The position numbers were made by a program, and so were the translations under genes. The notes under the pieces were generated by a model that saw nothing but the letters and a program-made list of their open reading frames with translations, did no database searches and was not told where the DNA came from. 64,000 nucleotides of DNA, taken from the NCBI RefSeq assembly GCF_001424755.1, contig NZ_LMRF01000002.1:175468-239467 (forward strand), in the 5' to 3' direction. Source of the DNA: Marmoricola sp. Leaf446 (GTDB lineage: Bacteria; Actinomycetota; Actinomycetes; Propionibacteriales; Nocardioidaceae). This document shows, in pieces, positions 1 to 9,612 of the stretch (within the stretch, counting starts at the first letter, position 1; each line of letters starts with the position of its first letter).

Positions 1-1022
1 TGTTCACGGTGATGCGCACGCTGCGCGACCAGGGCACCGCGATCGTCTTCGTCTCCCACTTCCTCGACCAGGTCTTCGAGATCAGCGACCGGCTCACGGT
101 GCTGCGCAACGGCCGCCTCGTCGGCGAGCGGATGGTCGCCGAGACCAGCCAGCTCGAGCTGGTGAAGCTGATGCTGGGCCGCGAGCTGGCCACGCTCGAG
201 GAGCTCGACCGCGAGGTCGCCGAGACCGACCTCGTCGACCGCACCGCCACCCCCGTGCTCCAGGTGCTCGGCCTGGGCCGCAAGGGCTCGCTGCAGGCCA
301 CCGACCTGTCGGTCTACGAGGGCGAGGTGGTCGGCGTGGCCGGCCTGCTCGGCTCGGGCCGCACCGAGCTGGCCCGGCTGCTCTTCGGCGCCGACACCGC
401 CGACACCGGCGAGATCGAGGTGCACGGCACCAGCCGCCGCTTCCGCTCGCCACGGCACGCCATCGACCGCCGGCTCGCGTTCAGCAGCGAGAACCGCCGC
501 GCCGAGGGCGTCATCGAGGACCTCTCGGTCGCCGACAACATGCTGCTCGCGATGCAGGCCTCCCGGGGCTGGCTGCGACCCATCCCGGCCGCGCAGCGCC
601 AGGCCCTGGTCTCCAAGTACGTCGAGGCGCTCGACATCCGCCCGGCGAACCCCGACGCCACCATGCGCAACCTCTCGGGAGGAAACCAGCAGAAGGTGCT
701 GCTCGCCCGCTGGCTGCTCACCGAGCCCGAGCTGCTCGTGCTCGACGAGCCCACCCGCGGCATCGACGTCGGCGCCAAGGCACAGATCCAGCAGCTCGTC
801 GCCGACCTCGCCCGCCGCGGCATGGCCGTGGTCTTCATCTCCGCCGAGCTCGAGGAGGTGCTGCGCCTCTCCGACCGGCTGGTGGTGATGCGCGAGCGCC
901 GCAAGATCGACGAGCGGCTCAACGACGACGTCTCCGTGAGCGACGTGCTCGAGCTCATCGCCGGCCAGGAGCGTCCGACCGACCAGGAGCGTCCGACCCC
1001 CCAGGAGGCCCCCCGTGGCTGA
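1..1022 (+). CDS. Sugar ABC transporter ATP-binding protein, 5' end cut by the window
   Basis: Cytoplasmic ATPase of a carbohydrate ABC importer of the AraG/RbsA/YtfR type, which carries two nucleotide-binding domains in one chain. The reading frame is open from base 3, so the start and most of the first domain lie before the window. What remains is the H-loop of domain 1 (FVSHFLDQ), then a complete second domain with Walker-A-like GLLGSGRTE, signature LSGGNQQKVLLAR and Walker B LLVLDEPTRG, the usual degenerate second site of this family. It overlaps the following permease by 8 bases. With araBDA downstream the substrate is probably L-arabinose or an arabinoside; that is inferred from context. 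Confidence 0.93.
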   Translation, partial: FTVMRTLRDQGTAIVFVSHFLDQVFEISDRLTVLRNGRLVGERMVAETSQLELVKLMLGRELATLEELDREVAETDLVDRTATPVLQVLGLGRKGSLQATDLSVYEGEVVGVAGLLGSGRTELARLLFGADTADTGEIEVHGTSRRFRSPRHAIDRRLAFSSENRRAEGVIEDLSVADNMLLAMQASRGWLRPIPAAQRQALVSKYVEALDIRPANPDATMRNLSGGNQQKVLLARWLLTEPELLVLDEPTRGIDVGAKAQIQQLVADLARRGMAVVFISAELEEVLRLSDRLVVMRERRKIDERLNDDVSVSDVLELIAGQERPTDQERPTPQEAPRG

Positions 1023-2064
1023 GACCCCCGCCCGTCTGGCGCTGCTCCGGCGCCACCCGCTGCTGTGGCCCGTCGTCGCCCTGGTCGCGCTGCTCGCGAT
1101 CAACGTGGTCGCCAACCCCGGCTTCCTGTCGCTGCGGATGCAGGACGGCCACCTCTACGGCAACCTCGTCGACATCGCCCGCAACGGCGCCCCGGTGCTG
1201 CTCGTGGCCCTCGGCATGACGCTGGTCATCGCCACCCGCGGCATCGACCTCTCCGTCGGCGCCGTCGCCGCGATCTCCGGCGCGGTCGCCTGCGTCTACA
1301 TCGCCGGCGCCCCCGACGGCGGCAGCGTCGGCACCGCGATCGTGGCCTGCTCGCTCGCCCTGGCGACCTGCGTCGCGCTGGGCCTGTGGAACGGCTTCCT
1401 CGTGTCGGTCCTGGGCATCCAGCCGATCATCGCCACGCTGGTGCTGATGACCGCCGGCCGCGGCCTGGCCATGCTCGTCACCGACGGCCAGATCACCACC
1501 GTCAACAACAGCACCTTCGCGGGCCTCGGCGTCGGCTTCGTCGCCACGCTGCCGATCGCGATCCTGGTCGCCCTGGGCGTCTTCGCGCTCACCGCGCTCG
1601 TGGTGCGGCGTACGGCGCTCGGGATGCTCATCGAGGCGGTCGGCATCAACCCCGAGGCCAGCCGGCTCGCCGGGGTCCGCGCCCGCACCATCATCTGGAC
1701 GGTCTACGTCTTCGCCGCCCTGTGCGCCGGCCTGGCCGGGCTGATGATCGCCGGCAACACCAGCGCCGCCGACGCCAACAACGCCGGCCTGTGGATCGAG
1801 CTCGACGCGATCCTGGCCGTCGTCATCGGCGGCACCTCGCTCGCCGGCGGCCGGTTCTCGCTGGCCGGCACGCTCGTGGGTGCGCTGTTCATCCAGACCC
1901 TCGCCACCACGATCCCCAACCTGGGGATCCCGGCGCAGACCAACTACCTGTTCAAGGCCGTCGTGGTGATCCTCGTCTGCCTGCTGCAGTCGCCGCGCGT
2001 CCGGCACGCCCTGCGCGTACGCCGCCGCACCCTCCCCATGACCGCGAAGGCAGGTGTGGCATGA
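1015..2064 (+). CDS. Sugar ABC transporter permease (AraH/RbsC/YtfT type)
   Basis: Inner-membrane permease of the BPD_transp_2 family, 349 residues, with about nine hydrophobic segments. The family signatures are present: GMTLVIATRGIDLSVGA near residue 65 and a C-terminal block around LAVVIGGTSLAGG. GTG start at 1015 inside the end of the ATPase gene; the stop overlaps the next permease by ATGA. Two different permeases following one ATPase is the YtfT/YjfF arrangement, in which the membrane part is a heterodimer. The substrate-binding protein is not in the window and is presumably encoded upstream. Confidence 0.93.
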   Translation: MAETPARLALLRRHPLLWPVVALVALLAINVVANPGFLSLRMQDGHLYGNLVDIARNGAPVLLVALGMTLVIATRGIDLSVGAVAAISGAVACVYIAGAPDGGSVGTAIVACSLALATCVALGLWNGFLVSVLGIQPIIATLVLMTAGRGLAMLVTDGQITTVNNSTFAGLGVGFVATLPIAILVALGVFALTALVVRRTALGMLIEAVGINPEASRLAGVRARTIIWTVYVFAALCAGLAGLMIAGNTSAADANNAGLWIELDAILAVVIGGTSLAGGRFSLAGTLVGALFIQTLATTIPNLGIPAQTNYLFKAVVVILVCLLQSPRVRHALRVRRRTLPMTAKAGVA

Positions 2065-3080
2065 GCGCCGCGACCACCACCCCCTCCGGCACGACCGGAC
2101 CCACCACCTGGGAGCGCCTGCGCGGCTGGTCCCCGCCCTCGCAGTACCTCCCCGTGATCGCCACCGCGGTCGTCTTCGTCAGCCTCTTCGGCGCCGGCGG
2201 GGTCCGCTACGAGGGCTTCGCCACCCCCGAGGTGGCCCTCAACCTGCTGGTCGACAACGCCTTCCTGATCGTGCTCGCGGTCGGGATGACCTTCGTCATC
2301 CTCACCGGCGGCATCGACCTCTCGGTCGGCTCCGTGGTGGCGCTGTCGACCATGATCGCCGCGCGCACCCTCGAGGCGGGCTGGGCGCCCGGTCTGGCCG
2401 TCGCCGCAGTGCTACTCACCGGCACCGTGCTCGGGCTGCTGATGGGCCTGGTCATCCACTACTTCGACATCCAGCCCTTCATCGCGACGCTCGCCGGCAT
2501 GTTCCTGGCCCGCGGGCTGTGCTACCTGATCGGCGTCGAGTCGATCCCGATCCGCGACGAGACCTTCTTCTCCGTCGCCGCCGCGTCGGTGCCGCTGCCG
2601 GGCGGCTACAGCACCACCCCGACCGCGCTGGTGGCGCTCGGCACGGTCGTCGTCGCCGCCTGGGTGCTGCACCGCACCCGGTTCGGGCGCACGGTCTACG
2701 CCATCGGCGGCAGCCAGTCGTCGGCGCTGCTGATGGGTCTGCGGGTCGCCTCCACCAAGGTCGGCGTCTACGCCATCAGCGGCTTCTGCGCCTCGCTCGC
2801 CGGGCTGCTGTTCTCGCTCTACATGCTCTCGGGCTACAGCCTCCACGCCGTCGGCATGGAGCTGGACGCGATCGCCGCGGTGGTCATCGGCGGCACCCTG
2901 CTCACCGGCGGCCGCGGCCTGGTGGTGGGCTCGTTGCTCGGCGTGCTGGTGCTCGGGACCATCCAGACCTTCATCTCCTTCGACGGCACGCTGAGCTCGT
3001 GGTGGACCAAGATCACCATCGGCGTGCTGCTGCTCCTCTTCGTCGTCGTCCAGCGCCTCATCACCAGGCGCCAGCCGTGA
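2061..3080 (+). CDS. Sugar ABC transporter permease (YjfF type)
   Basis: Second inner-membrane permease of the same importer, 339 residues. It shows the same signatures as its neighbour (GMTFVILTGGIDLSVGS, AVVIGGTLLTGG) but is clearly diverged, as expected for the two halves of a heterodimeric permease. I chose the ATG at 2061 because it forms an ATGA overlap with the previous stop; the open frame extends much further upstream but that part is antisense-like Arg/Pro-rich shadow. The stop is overlapped by the GTG start of the LacI regulator. Confidence 0.92.
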   Translation: MSAATTTPSGTTGPTTWERLRGWSPPSQYLPVIATAVVFVSLFGAGGVRYEGFATPEVALNLLVDNAFLIVLAVGMTFVILTGGIDLSVGSVVALSTMIAARTLEAGWAPGLAVAAVLLTGTVLGLLMGLVIHYFDIQPFIATLAGMFLARGLCYLIGVESIPIRDETFFSVAAASVPLPGGYSTTPTALVALGTVVVAAWVLHRTRFGRTVYAIGGSQSSALLMGLRVASTKVGVYAISGFCASLAGLLFSLYMLSGYSLHAVGMELDAIAAVVIGGTLLTGGRGLVVGSLLGVLVLGTIQTFISFDGTLSSWWTKITIGVLLLLFVVVQRLITRRQP

Positions 3081-4183
3081 CCGGCACCGTCCCGGCCCCC
3101 GGACCGGGGGTCGCAGCCGCCCCGCGCCCGGAGCCGGAGCGGTCGCCGGTGATGGCCGACGTCGCCCGCCTGGCCGGCGTCTCGCTGCAGACCGTCTCGC
3201 GCGTCGTCAACGGCGCCCCCCACCTGCGGCCCGCGACGCGCGCCCGGGTCGAGGAGGCCATCCGACAGCTGGGCTACCGGCCCAACGTCGCTGCCCGCGC
3301 CCTGGTCACGCGGCGCTCGGCCACCCTCGGGGTGATCGGCACCAAGAGCGAGTTCTGGGGACCCGCGGCCATCCACCGCTCGGTGCAGACCGCCGCCCGC
3401 GAGGCGGGCTACTTCGTCAGCGCCATCGACCTGCCCGAGGTGACCCGTCGCGACGTCACCGAGGCGGTCGAGCGGCTGCGCGACCAGCGGGTCGAGGGCA
3501 TCGTGCTGATCGCCGCCAACGACGAGGCGCTCGAGGCGGTCCGGGCCCAGGAGACCGGCGCGCTGCCGGTCGTGGTCGTCGAGGGCGACCTGTCCCGGGC
3601 CCGGCTCACCGCCGGCGTCGACAACCACCTCGGTGCCGTGCTCGCCACCGAGCACCTGCTGGGGCTCGGACACACCCGGATCCAGCACGTCGCCGGGCCC
3701 GCCGAGTGGACCGAGGCGCGCGAGCGGCTCGCCGGCTGGCGCACCGCCCTCGGTGTCGGCGGGCTGCGTCCGCCCGACCCGCTGGTCGGCGACTGGAGCG
3801 CGGCGAGCGGCCACGCGGCCGGCGTACGCCTTGCGGGGATGCGCGACGTCACGGCCGTCTTCGTCGCCAACGACCACATGGCCATCGGCCTGCTCCGCGC
3901 CCTCCACGAGGCCGGCGTGCGGGTGCCCGAGGACGTCAGCGTCGTCGGCTTCGACGACCTGCCGGAGTCGGCGTACCTCATCCCGCCGCTCACCACCGTC
4001 CACCAGGACTTCCCCGCCATCGGCCGCCGCGCCATCGAGGTGCTGCAGAGCGCCGTCGAGGACGGCCGCGCGCCCGGCTCCCACCAGCTCGACGACCGGG
4101 TCGGCAAGCTCCTCCGCCCCACGCTCGTCGTACGCCGCTCCACCGGCGCGCCCCGCCGCACCCCCGTCGAGAGGACCCCATGA
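3077..4183 (+). CDS. LacI-family transcriptional regulator of the arabinose locus
   Basis: DNA-binding repressor, about 368 residues. The LacI helix-turn-helix (VMADVARLAGVSLQTVSRVV) lies near residues 25-44, followed by a periplasmic-binding-protein-like sensor domain ending with the conserved DVSVVGFDDLP block. The GTG at 3077 overlaps the permease stop (GTGA), matching the operon style here, and would give a 25-residue Pro-rich leader before the HTH; the ATG at 3152 would give a more typical LacI N-terminus. Its place between transporter and catabolic genes suggests it senses arabinose or a derivative and represses this operon, whose promoter is outside the window. Confidence 0.88.
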   Translation: MTGTVPAPGPGVAAAPRPEPERSPVMADVARLAGVSLQTVSRVVNGAPHLRPATRARVEEAIRQLGYRPNVAARALVTRRSATLGVIGTKSEFWGPAAIHRSVQTAAREAGYFVSAIDLPEVTRRDVTEAVERLRDQRVEGIVLIAANDEALEAVRAQETGALPVVVVEGDLSRARLTAGVDNHLGAVLATEHLLGLGHTRIQHVAGPAEWTEARERLAGWRTALGVGGLRPPDPLVGDWSAASGHAAGVRLAGMRDVTAVFVANDHMAIGLLRALHEAGVRVPEDVSVVGFDDLPESAYLIPPLTTVHQDFPAIGRRAIEVLQSAVEDGRAPGSHQLDDRVGKLLRPTLVVRRSTGAPRRTPVERTP

Positions 4184-5973
4184 GCACCGCACCGCACGCC
4201 TCCGAGGCCGCTCCGCAGGACACCTACGTCGTCGGCGTCGACTACGGCACCCTCTCGGGCCGGGCCCTGGTGGTGCGGGTCGGCGACGGCGCCGAGCTGG
4301 GCAGCGCCGTCACGGCGTACCCCCACGCGGTGCTCGAGCAGACGCTGCCCTCGGGCCGGCCGCTCCCGCCCGACTGGGCGCTGCAGGTGCCCGAGGACTA
4401 CCGGCACGTGCTGCGGACCGCCGTCCCGGCCGCGCTCGCCGAGGCCGGTGTCGACCCTGCCCGGGTCGTGGGCATCGCCACCGACTTCACCGCCTGCACG
4501 ATGGTCCCGACGCTGGCCGACGGCACCCCGCTCTCGGAGGTGCCCGGGCTGGAGGACCGGCCCCACGCCTACGTCAAGCTGTGGAAGCACCACGCCGCCC
4601 AGCCGCAGGCCGACCGCATCAATCGGCTCGCCGAGGAGCGCGGCGAGGCCTGGCTGCCGCGCTACGGCGGGCTGATCTCCTCGGAGTGGGAGTTCGCCAA
4701 GGGCCTGCAGCTGTTCGAGGAGGACCGCGAGCTCTACGACCGCACCGAGCACTGGGTCGAGGCCGCCGACTGGATCGTGTGGCAGCTGTGCGGCACCTAC
4801 GTCCGCAACGCCTGCACCGCGGGCTACAAGGGCATCTACCAGGACGGCACCTACCCGACCCCGGACTTCCTGGGCGCCCTGGCCCCGGGGTTCGAGGCCT
4901 TCGTCGCCGACAAGGTCGAGCACCCGATCGGCGAGCTGGGCACGCGCGCCGGCGGACTCACCGCCGAGGCGGCCGCCTGGACCGGGCTGCCCGAGGGCAT
5001 CGCCGTCGCGGTCGGCAACGTCGACGCCCACGTCACCGCCCCGGCCGCCCAGGCCACCGAGCCCGGCCAGATGGTCGCGATCATGGGCACCTCGACGTGC
5101 CACGTCATGAGCTCCGACGTGCTCCGGGAGGTGCCCGGCATGTGCGGGGTCGTCGACGGCGGCATCGTCGCCGGCCGCTACGGCTACGAGGCGGGCCAGA
5201 GCGGGGTCGGCGACATCTTCGGGTGGTTCGTCGAGAACAGCGTGCCGGCGTCGTACGCCGAGGCGGCGCGCGCGGCGGGCGAGTCGGTCCACGAGCTGCT
5301 GACCCGGCTGGCCTCGGCCCAGCAGGTGGGCGAGCACGGACTGGTGGCGCTCGACTGGCACAGCGGCAACCGCTCGGTGCTGGTCGACCACGAGCTGTCG
5401 GGCACGGTCGTCGGCCTGACGCTCGGCACCCGGCCTGAGGACGTCTACCGCGCCCTGCTCGAGGCCACGGCCTTCGGCACCCGCGTCATCGTGGAGACCT
5501 TCCGCGATGCCGGGGTGCCCGTCGAGGAGCTCGTCATCGCGGGCGGGCTGTCCAAGAACCACCTCCTGATGCAGGTCTACGCGGACGTGCTGCGGTTGCC
5601 GCTCTCGCTCATCGGCTCGGCGCAGGGCCCGGCGCTGGGCTCGGCCATCCACGCCGCCGTCGCCGCCGGCGCCTACGACGACGTCACGGCGGCCGCCGCC
5701 CGGATGGGCCGGGTGCAGCGCGACGCCTTCGTGCCCGACGAGGCCGCCGCCCGGCGCTACGACCGGCTGTTCGCGGAGTACGTCGCCCTGCACGACCACT
5801 TCGGCCGCGACTCCGGCGCCATGCGCCGGCTGCGTGCCCTGCGCCGCGAGGCGCGCTCCGTCGACCTGGGAGCGACGGAGCCGCCGAGCGGCGCCCCCAC
5901 CGCGCCACCCACCGCGCCATCCACCGCGTCGTCCGCCGGCGCGACCGACCGGCTGGAAGGGGCTCACGCGTGA
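4180..5973 (+). CDS. araB: L-ribulokinase
   Basis: Cytoplasmic FGGY-family kinase that phosphorylates L-ribulose to L-ribulose 5-phosphate, the second step of arabinose catabolism. 597 residues, slightly longer than typical AraB because of an Ala/Pro/Thr-rich C-terminal tail. Visible: N-terminal phosphate-binding GVDYGTLSGRALVV (about residues 15-28), DFTACTMVPT, the Gly-rich MGTSTCHVM block and the C-terminal VIAGGLSKNHLLMQVYADVL motif of the FGGY domain. ATG at 4180 overlaps the regulator stop (ATGA); the stop is overlapped by the GTG start of araD. Confidence 0.95.
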   Translation: MSTAPHASEAAPQDTYVVGVDYGTLSGRALVVRVGDGAELGSAVTAYPHAVLEQTLPSGRPLPPDWALQVPEDYRHVLRTAVPAALAEAGVDPARVVGIATDFTACTMVPTLADGTPLSEVPGLEDRPHAYVKLWKHHAAQPQADRINRLAEERGEAWLPRYGGLISSEWEFAKGLQLFEEDRELYDRTEHWVEAADWIVWQLCGTYVRNACTAGYKGIYQDGTYPTPDFLGALAPGFEAFVADKVEHPIGELGTRAGGLTAEAAAWTGLPEGIAVAVGNVDAHVTAPAAQATEPGQMVAIMGTSTCHVMSSDVLREVPGMCGVVDGGIVAGRYGYEAGQSGVGDIFGWFVENSVPASYAEAARAAGESVHELLTRLASAQQVGEHGLVALDWHSGNRSVLVDHELSGTVVGLTLGTRPEDVYRALLEATAFGTRVIVETFRDAGVPVEELVIAGGLSKNHLLMQVYADVLRLPLSLIGSAQGPALGSAIHAAVAAGAYDDVTAAAARMGRVQRDAFVPDEAAARRYDRLFAEYVALHDHFGRDSGAMRRLRALRREARSVDLGATEPPSGAPTAPPTAPSTASSAGATDRLEGAHA

Positions 5974-6650
5974 CCGCCGTGTCCGACGTCCGCACCACCA
6001 TCGGCGCCCTGCGCCGCGAGGTGTGCGCCCTGCACGCCGAGCTGACCCGCTACCGGCTGGTGGTGTGGACGGCCGGCAACGTCTCCGCGCGCGTGCCCGG
6101 CCAGGACCTGCTGGTGATCAAGCCCAGCGGGGTCTCGTACGACGACCTGACGCCGGAGAACATGGTGGTCTGCGACCTCGAGGGCCGCGTCGTCGACGGC
6201 GAGCACGCCCCGTCCTCCGACACCGAGGCGCAGGCCTACGTCTACCGCCACCTGCCGCACGTCGGCGGCGTGGTCCACACCCACTCGACCTACGCCACGG
6301 CGTGGGCCGCCCGCGCCGAGCCGGTGCCGTGCGTGCTGACCATGGGCGCCGACGAGTTCGGCGGCGAGATCCCCGTCGGCCCGTTCGCCGTCATCGGCGA
6401 CGACTCGATCGGTCGCGGCATCGTCGAGACGCTCCGCGACAGCCGGTCGCCGGCGGTGCTGATGCAGAACCACGGCGTCTTCTCGATCGGCAAGGACGCC
6501 CGGGCGGCCGTCAAGGCCGCCGTGATGTGCGAGGACGTCGCCCGCACCGTGCACGTCGCCCGCCAGCTCGGCCAGCCGGTGCCGATCGCCCAGGACCGGG
6601 TCGACCAGCTCTTCGACCGCTACCAGAACGTCTACGGCCAGCCCGGCTGA
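5970..6650 (+). CDS. araD: L-ribulose-5-phosphate 4-epimerase
   Basis: Class II aldolase-fold, metal-dependent cytoplasmic enzyme converting L-ribulose 5-phosphate to D-xylulose 5-phosphate, which enters the pentose phosphate pathway. 226 residues, the normal length. Seen: GNVSARVPG substrate-binding block, LVIKPSGVSYDDL, the zinc-binding HTHSTYATAW pair of histidines and the later NHGVFSIG. GTG start in a GTGA overlap with araB. Fuculose aldolases share the fold, but the araB and araA neighbours make AraD much the better call. Confidence 0.94.
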   Translation: MTAVSDVRTTIGALRREVCALHAELTRYRLVVWTAGNVSARVPGQDLLVIKPSGVSYDDLTPENMVVCDLEGRVVDGEHAPSSDTEAQAYVYRHLPHVGGVVHTHSTYATAWAARAEPVPCVLTMGADEFGGEIPVGPFAVIGDDSIGRGIVETLRDSRSPAVLMQNHGVFSIGKDARAAVKAAVMCEDVARTVHVARQLGQPVPIAQDRVDQLFDRYQNVYGQPG

Positions 6651-6722
6651 CCTGCGAGCCCCCGTGATCCACCCCGTGATCCATCCCGCTCCCCACCCCC
6701 TCCCCGAGAACGAGGCACCCGC

Positions 6723-8222
6723 ATGACGCGTCCGACCCCCCAGATCTGGTTCCTCACCGGGAGCCAGGCGCTCTACGGTCCCGAGACGCTCGACCAGGTC
6801 GCGAGCCAGTCGCAGCAGATCGTCGGCCGCCTCGCCGCCGACGGCCTGCCCGCCGAGGTGGTCTGGAAGCCGGTGCTGCTCGACGCCGTGTCGATCCACC
6901 GCCAGATGCTGGAGGCCAACGCCTCCGACGACTGCGTCGGCGTCGTGGTGTGGATGCACACCTTCTCCCCGGCCAAGATGTGGATCGCCGGGCTCGACGC
7001 GCTGGCCAAACCGCTGCTGCACCTGCACACCCAGGCCGGCGTCGCGCTGCCGTGGTCGACCATCGACATGGACTTCATGAACCTCAACCAGGCCGCCCAC
7101 GGCGACCGCGAGTTCGGCTACATGCAGTCGCGCCTCGGCGTCCCCCGCAAGACGGTCGCCGGCCACGTCGAGTCGCCGTCGGTGCGCCACCGGATCGAGT
7201 GCTGGGTGCGGGCCGCCCTGGGCCGCCACGAGCTCCGCGGTCTGCGCCTCGCGCGCTTCGGCGACAACATGCGCGACGTCGCCGTCACCGAGGGCGACAA
7301 GGTCGAGGCGCAGCACCGCTTCGGCGTCTCGGTCAACACCTACGGCGTCACCGAGCTGGTCGAGGTCGTCGACGACGTTGCGGACGACGAGGTCGACAAG
7401 CTGGTCGTGGAGTACGCCGACACCTACCGCGTCGCCCCCGAGCTGCTCGCCGGCGGCGACCGCCACGAGTCGCTGCGCTACGGCGCCCGCATCGAGCTGG
7501 GCCTGCGGGCCTTCCTGACCGACGGCGGCTTCGGCGCCTTCACCACCAACTTCGAGGACCTCGGCGGACTGCGGCAGCTGCCCGGCCTGGCGGTGCAGCG
7601 GCTCATGGCCGACGGCTACGGCTTCGGCGGCGAGGGCGACTGGAAGACCTCGGTGCTGCTGCGCGGCGCCAAGACGATGGCCGCGGGGATGCCCGGCGGC
7701 ACGTCCTTCATGGAGGACTACACCTACCACCTGGTCGAGGGCGAGCAGAAGATCCTCGGCGCCCACATGCTCGAGGTCTGCCCGTCGCTGACCGCCGACA
7801 CCCCCTCGCTCGAGATCCACCCGCTGTCCATCGGCGGTCGCGAGGACCCGGTGCGGCTGCGCTTCACCGCCGACCCGGGCCCCGGCGTCGTCGTCGGCAT
7901 CTCCGACCTGGGCGACCGCTTCCGGCTGACCCTCAACGAGATCGACGTGGTCGAGCCCGACGAGGCGCTGCCCCACCTGCCCGTCGCCTGCGCCGTGTGG
8001 GAGCCGCACCCCTCGCTCGCCACCTCGGCCGAGTCGTGGCTCACCGCCGGCGGCCCGCACCACACCGTGCTCTCCACCGCGCTGGACACCGAGATCCTCG
8101 ACGACTTCGCCGAGATGACCCGCACCGAGCTGGTCGTCATCGACGAGCACACCACCACGCGGTCCTTCCGTGACGGGCTGCGCTGGAACGCGGCCTACCA
8201 CCGGCTCGCCCGGGGACTCTGA
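6723..8222 (+). CDS. araA: L-arabinose isomerase
   Basis: Cytoplasmic metal-dependent isomerase converting L-arabinose to L-ribulose, the first step of the pathway. 499 residues, the length of characterised AraA proteins. Seen: N-terminal [30 protein letters not shown], the [19 protein letters not shown] block, and the catalytic regions [11 protein letters not shown] and [15 protein letters not shown]. It starts 72 bases after araD; that spacer contains two copies of CCGTGATCCA. The araB-araD-araA order is common in actinobacteria. No cofactor-site oddities are visible. Confidence 0.96.
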   Translation: MTRPTPQIWFLTGSQALYGPETLDQVASQSQQIVGRLAADGLPAEVVWKPVLLDAVSIHRQMLEANASDDCVGVVVWMHTFSPAKMWIAGLDALAKPLLHLHTQAGVALPWSTIDMDFMNLNQAAHGDREFGYMQSRLGVPRKTVAGHVESPSVRHRIECWVRAALGRHELRGLRLARFGDNMRDVAVTEGDKVEAQHRFGVSVNTYGVTELVEVVDDVADDEVDKLVVEYADTYRVAPELLAGGDRHESLRYGARIELGLRAFLTDGGFGAFTTNFEDLGGLRQLPGLAVQRLMADGYGFGGEGDWKTSVLLRGAKTMAAGMPGGTSFMEDYTYHLVEGEQKILGAHMLEVCPSLTADTPSLEIHPLSIGGREDPVRLRFTADPGPGVVVGISDLGDRFRLTLNEIDVVEPDEALPHLPVACAVWEPHPSLATSAESWLTAGGPHHTVLSTALDTEILDDFAEMTRTELVVIDEHTTTRSFRDGLRWNAAYHRLARGL

Positions 8223-8302
8223 GACCGGGGGCCCGGGGCTCTCGGTCCTCCGACCCGCGCGCGTCCGGCTCGCCGAGCGCGCGGGCGCGACGGGGCCGCG
8301 GC

Positions 8303-9547
8303 TCATCGCCGACCGACCAACGCGAACACCACCGACCCGTCGGGTCGCCACGAGTGGCGGAACCGGTGGTCGTGGATGCGGCGGTGGTGCCAGTGGCACA
8401 ACGGCACCGCGTCGGCCAGGTCGGTGGTGCCGCCGGTCGACCACGCGGTGCGGTGGTGGAGCTCGCACCAGGCGGTGGGTCGGTCGCACCCGTCCGCTGC
8501 GCAGTGCCGGTGGACGGCGGCGACGGCGGTGCGCTGGGTGTCGTTGAACAGCCGGGACGACCGACCCAGGTCGAGGACCCGGGAGGCGCCACCGAGGGTC
8601 TTGCCCCACACCGCCGGCAGGAGGTGGGCGTTGCAGGCCAGGCGTCGGGCCTGGCCGGCCGAGATCGGCTGGTCGGTGTCGAGGCCGGCGGTGCGCAGTG
8701 CTCCGCGGAGGAGCGTGACGTCCATGGTGACGACGACCTGGGCGCTGGTGGTGCCGGTGAGGTGCTCGGTGGGCAGGTGCTCGAGGAGGGTGGCGAGGGC
8801 GATGCCGCGGGCGTGCTCGGGGCTGGTGTGCTCGGTCCCGCGCACCCGTCGGGGTGCCGCCAGGGCCTCGACGGCCTTCTTCAGCATCGCCGCCTGCAGG
8901 TGCGGAAGCGTGAAGCGGCCGGTGACCGTGCCGTCGCCGTTGTCGTGGAAGGAGAGTGCGGTCGCGGCGTACGCCCGGTCCTCCTCGGCGGCCACCTGGG
9001 CGTCCTCCTCGGCATCGACCGCCTGCTGGTCGGGCTCGACCTCGGCGAGCACCCGGCGGGCGTGGCGCCGCAGCTGGTCGGGGGAGTAGCGCTGGGCGTC
9101 GACGACCAGGCGTCGCTCGCAGGCGGCTCGCTGGTCCGTAGTGAGCCGGCCGGGCAGCGTGGCCAGCGCGGCGGTGATGACGGCGGCGTGGGCGGTGGAG
9201 ACGTCCCCCGCCTCGAGGGCGCGGGCGGTGTCGCCGTGGGGCTCAGCACCGAGCGCGACGGCGAGCCGCGTCTCGCGGGCGGCGTCGACGGTCGACGTGC
9301 GGGACTCGCGTGCCGCCCACGCGGCGGTCGTGGGGAGCCCGCGTGCGGCGGCGGTCTGCTGCGCCTCTGCCGCGCCGAGCACCTTGAGCCGCACCGCGGC
9401 CAGCCGTCGTTGGGCCCGCTCCACGCCCTGCAGTGCCGTGGTCGGGTCGGTCACGGGCGAGGTGATGGCCAGCAGCCGGTCGAGGCAGTCCTCGAGCCGC
9501 GCCAGCTCCTCGAGCACGGGCTCGGACAGGGTGGTCGCGGTGGTCAT
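8303..9547 (-). CDS. DUF222/HNH endonuclease domain protein (13E12 repeat family)
   Basis: 414-residue protein with a long helical DUF222 domain followed by a C-terminal HNH nuclease motif: zinc-type C-x4-C (CAADGCDRPTAWC), then ELHHRTAWSTGG and PLCHWHHRRIHD. This is the architecture of the mycobacterial 13E12 family, which is multicopy in many actinobacteria and has no settled function. It is convergent with araA and stands alone. A LexA-type box lies just upstream (9561-9576), so DNA-damage induction is likely. Catalytic residues look intact. The role in DNA metabolism or mobility is inference. Confidence 0.9.
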   Translation of the reverse strand: MTTATTLSEPVLEELARLEDCLDRLLAITSPVTDPTTALQGVERAQRRLAAVRLKVLGAAEAQQTAAARGLPTTAAWAARESRTSTVDAARETRLAVALGAEPHGDTARALEAGDVSTAHAAVITAALATLPGRLTTDQRAACERRLVVDAQRYSPDQLRRHARRVLAEVEPDQQAVDAEEDAQVAAEEDRAYAATALSFHDNGDGTVTGRFTLPHLQAAMLKKAVEALAAPRRVRGTEHTSPEHARGIALATLLEHLPTEHLTGTTSAQVVVTMDVTLLRGALRTAGLDTDQPISAGQARRLACNAHLLPAVWGKTLGGASRVLDLGRSSRLFNDTQRTAVAAVHRHCAADGCDRPTAWCELHHRTAWSTGGTTDLADAVPLCHWHHRRIHDHRFRHSWRPDGSVVFALVGRR

Positions 9548-9560
9548 GTGATCACTTTAT

Positions 9561-9576
9561 TCGAACACCTGTACGA
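9561..9576 (-). promoter_or_regulatory. Putative LexA (SOS) box upstream of the 13E12/HNH gene
   Basis: The plus strand reads TCGAAC-ACCT-GTACGA, 15/16 to the actinobacterial SOS consensus TCGAAC-N4-GTTCGA, with the mismatch in the second half-site. It lies 14 bases upstream of the HNH gene start, where LexA would block transcription. Sequence match seen; function inferred. Confidence 0.6.
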
Positions 9577-9612
9577 ACACCAGACCTGCTCCCGATATGT
9601 GGATCGACGACC

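Noticed and set aside
3409..5967. Open frame of more than 850 codons on the minus strand across lacI-araB
   Set aside because: High GC makes antisense frames stay open; its translation is Arg/Gly/Asp-rich without motifs and it is exactly antisense to two well-supported genes.
5964..8609. Open frame of about 880 codons on the minus strand across araD-araA
   Set aside because: Antisense shadow of two conserved enzymes; no ribosome site, no family signature.
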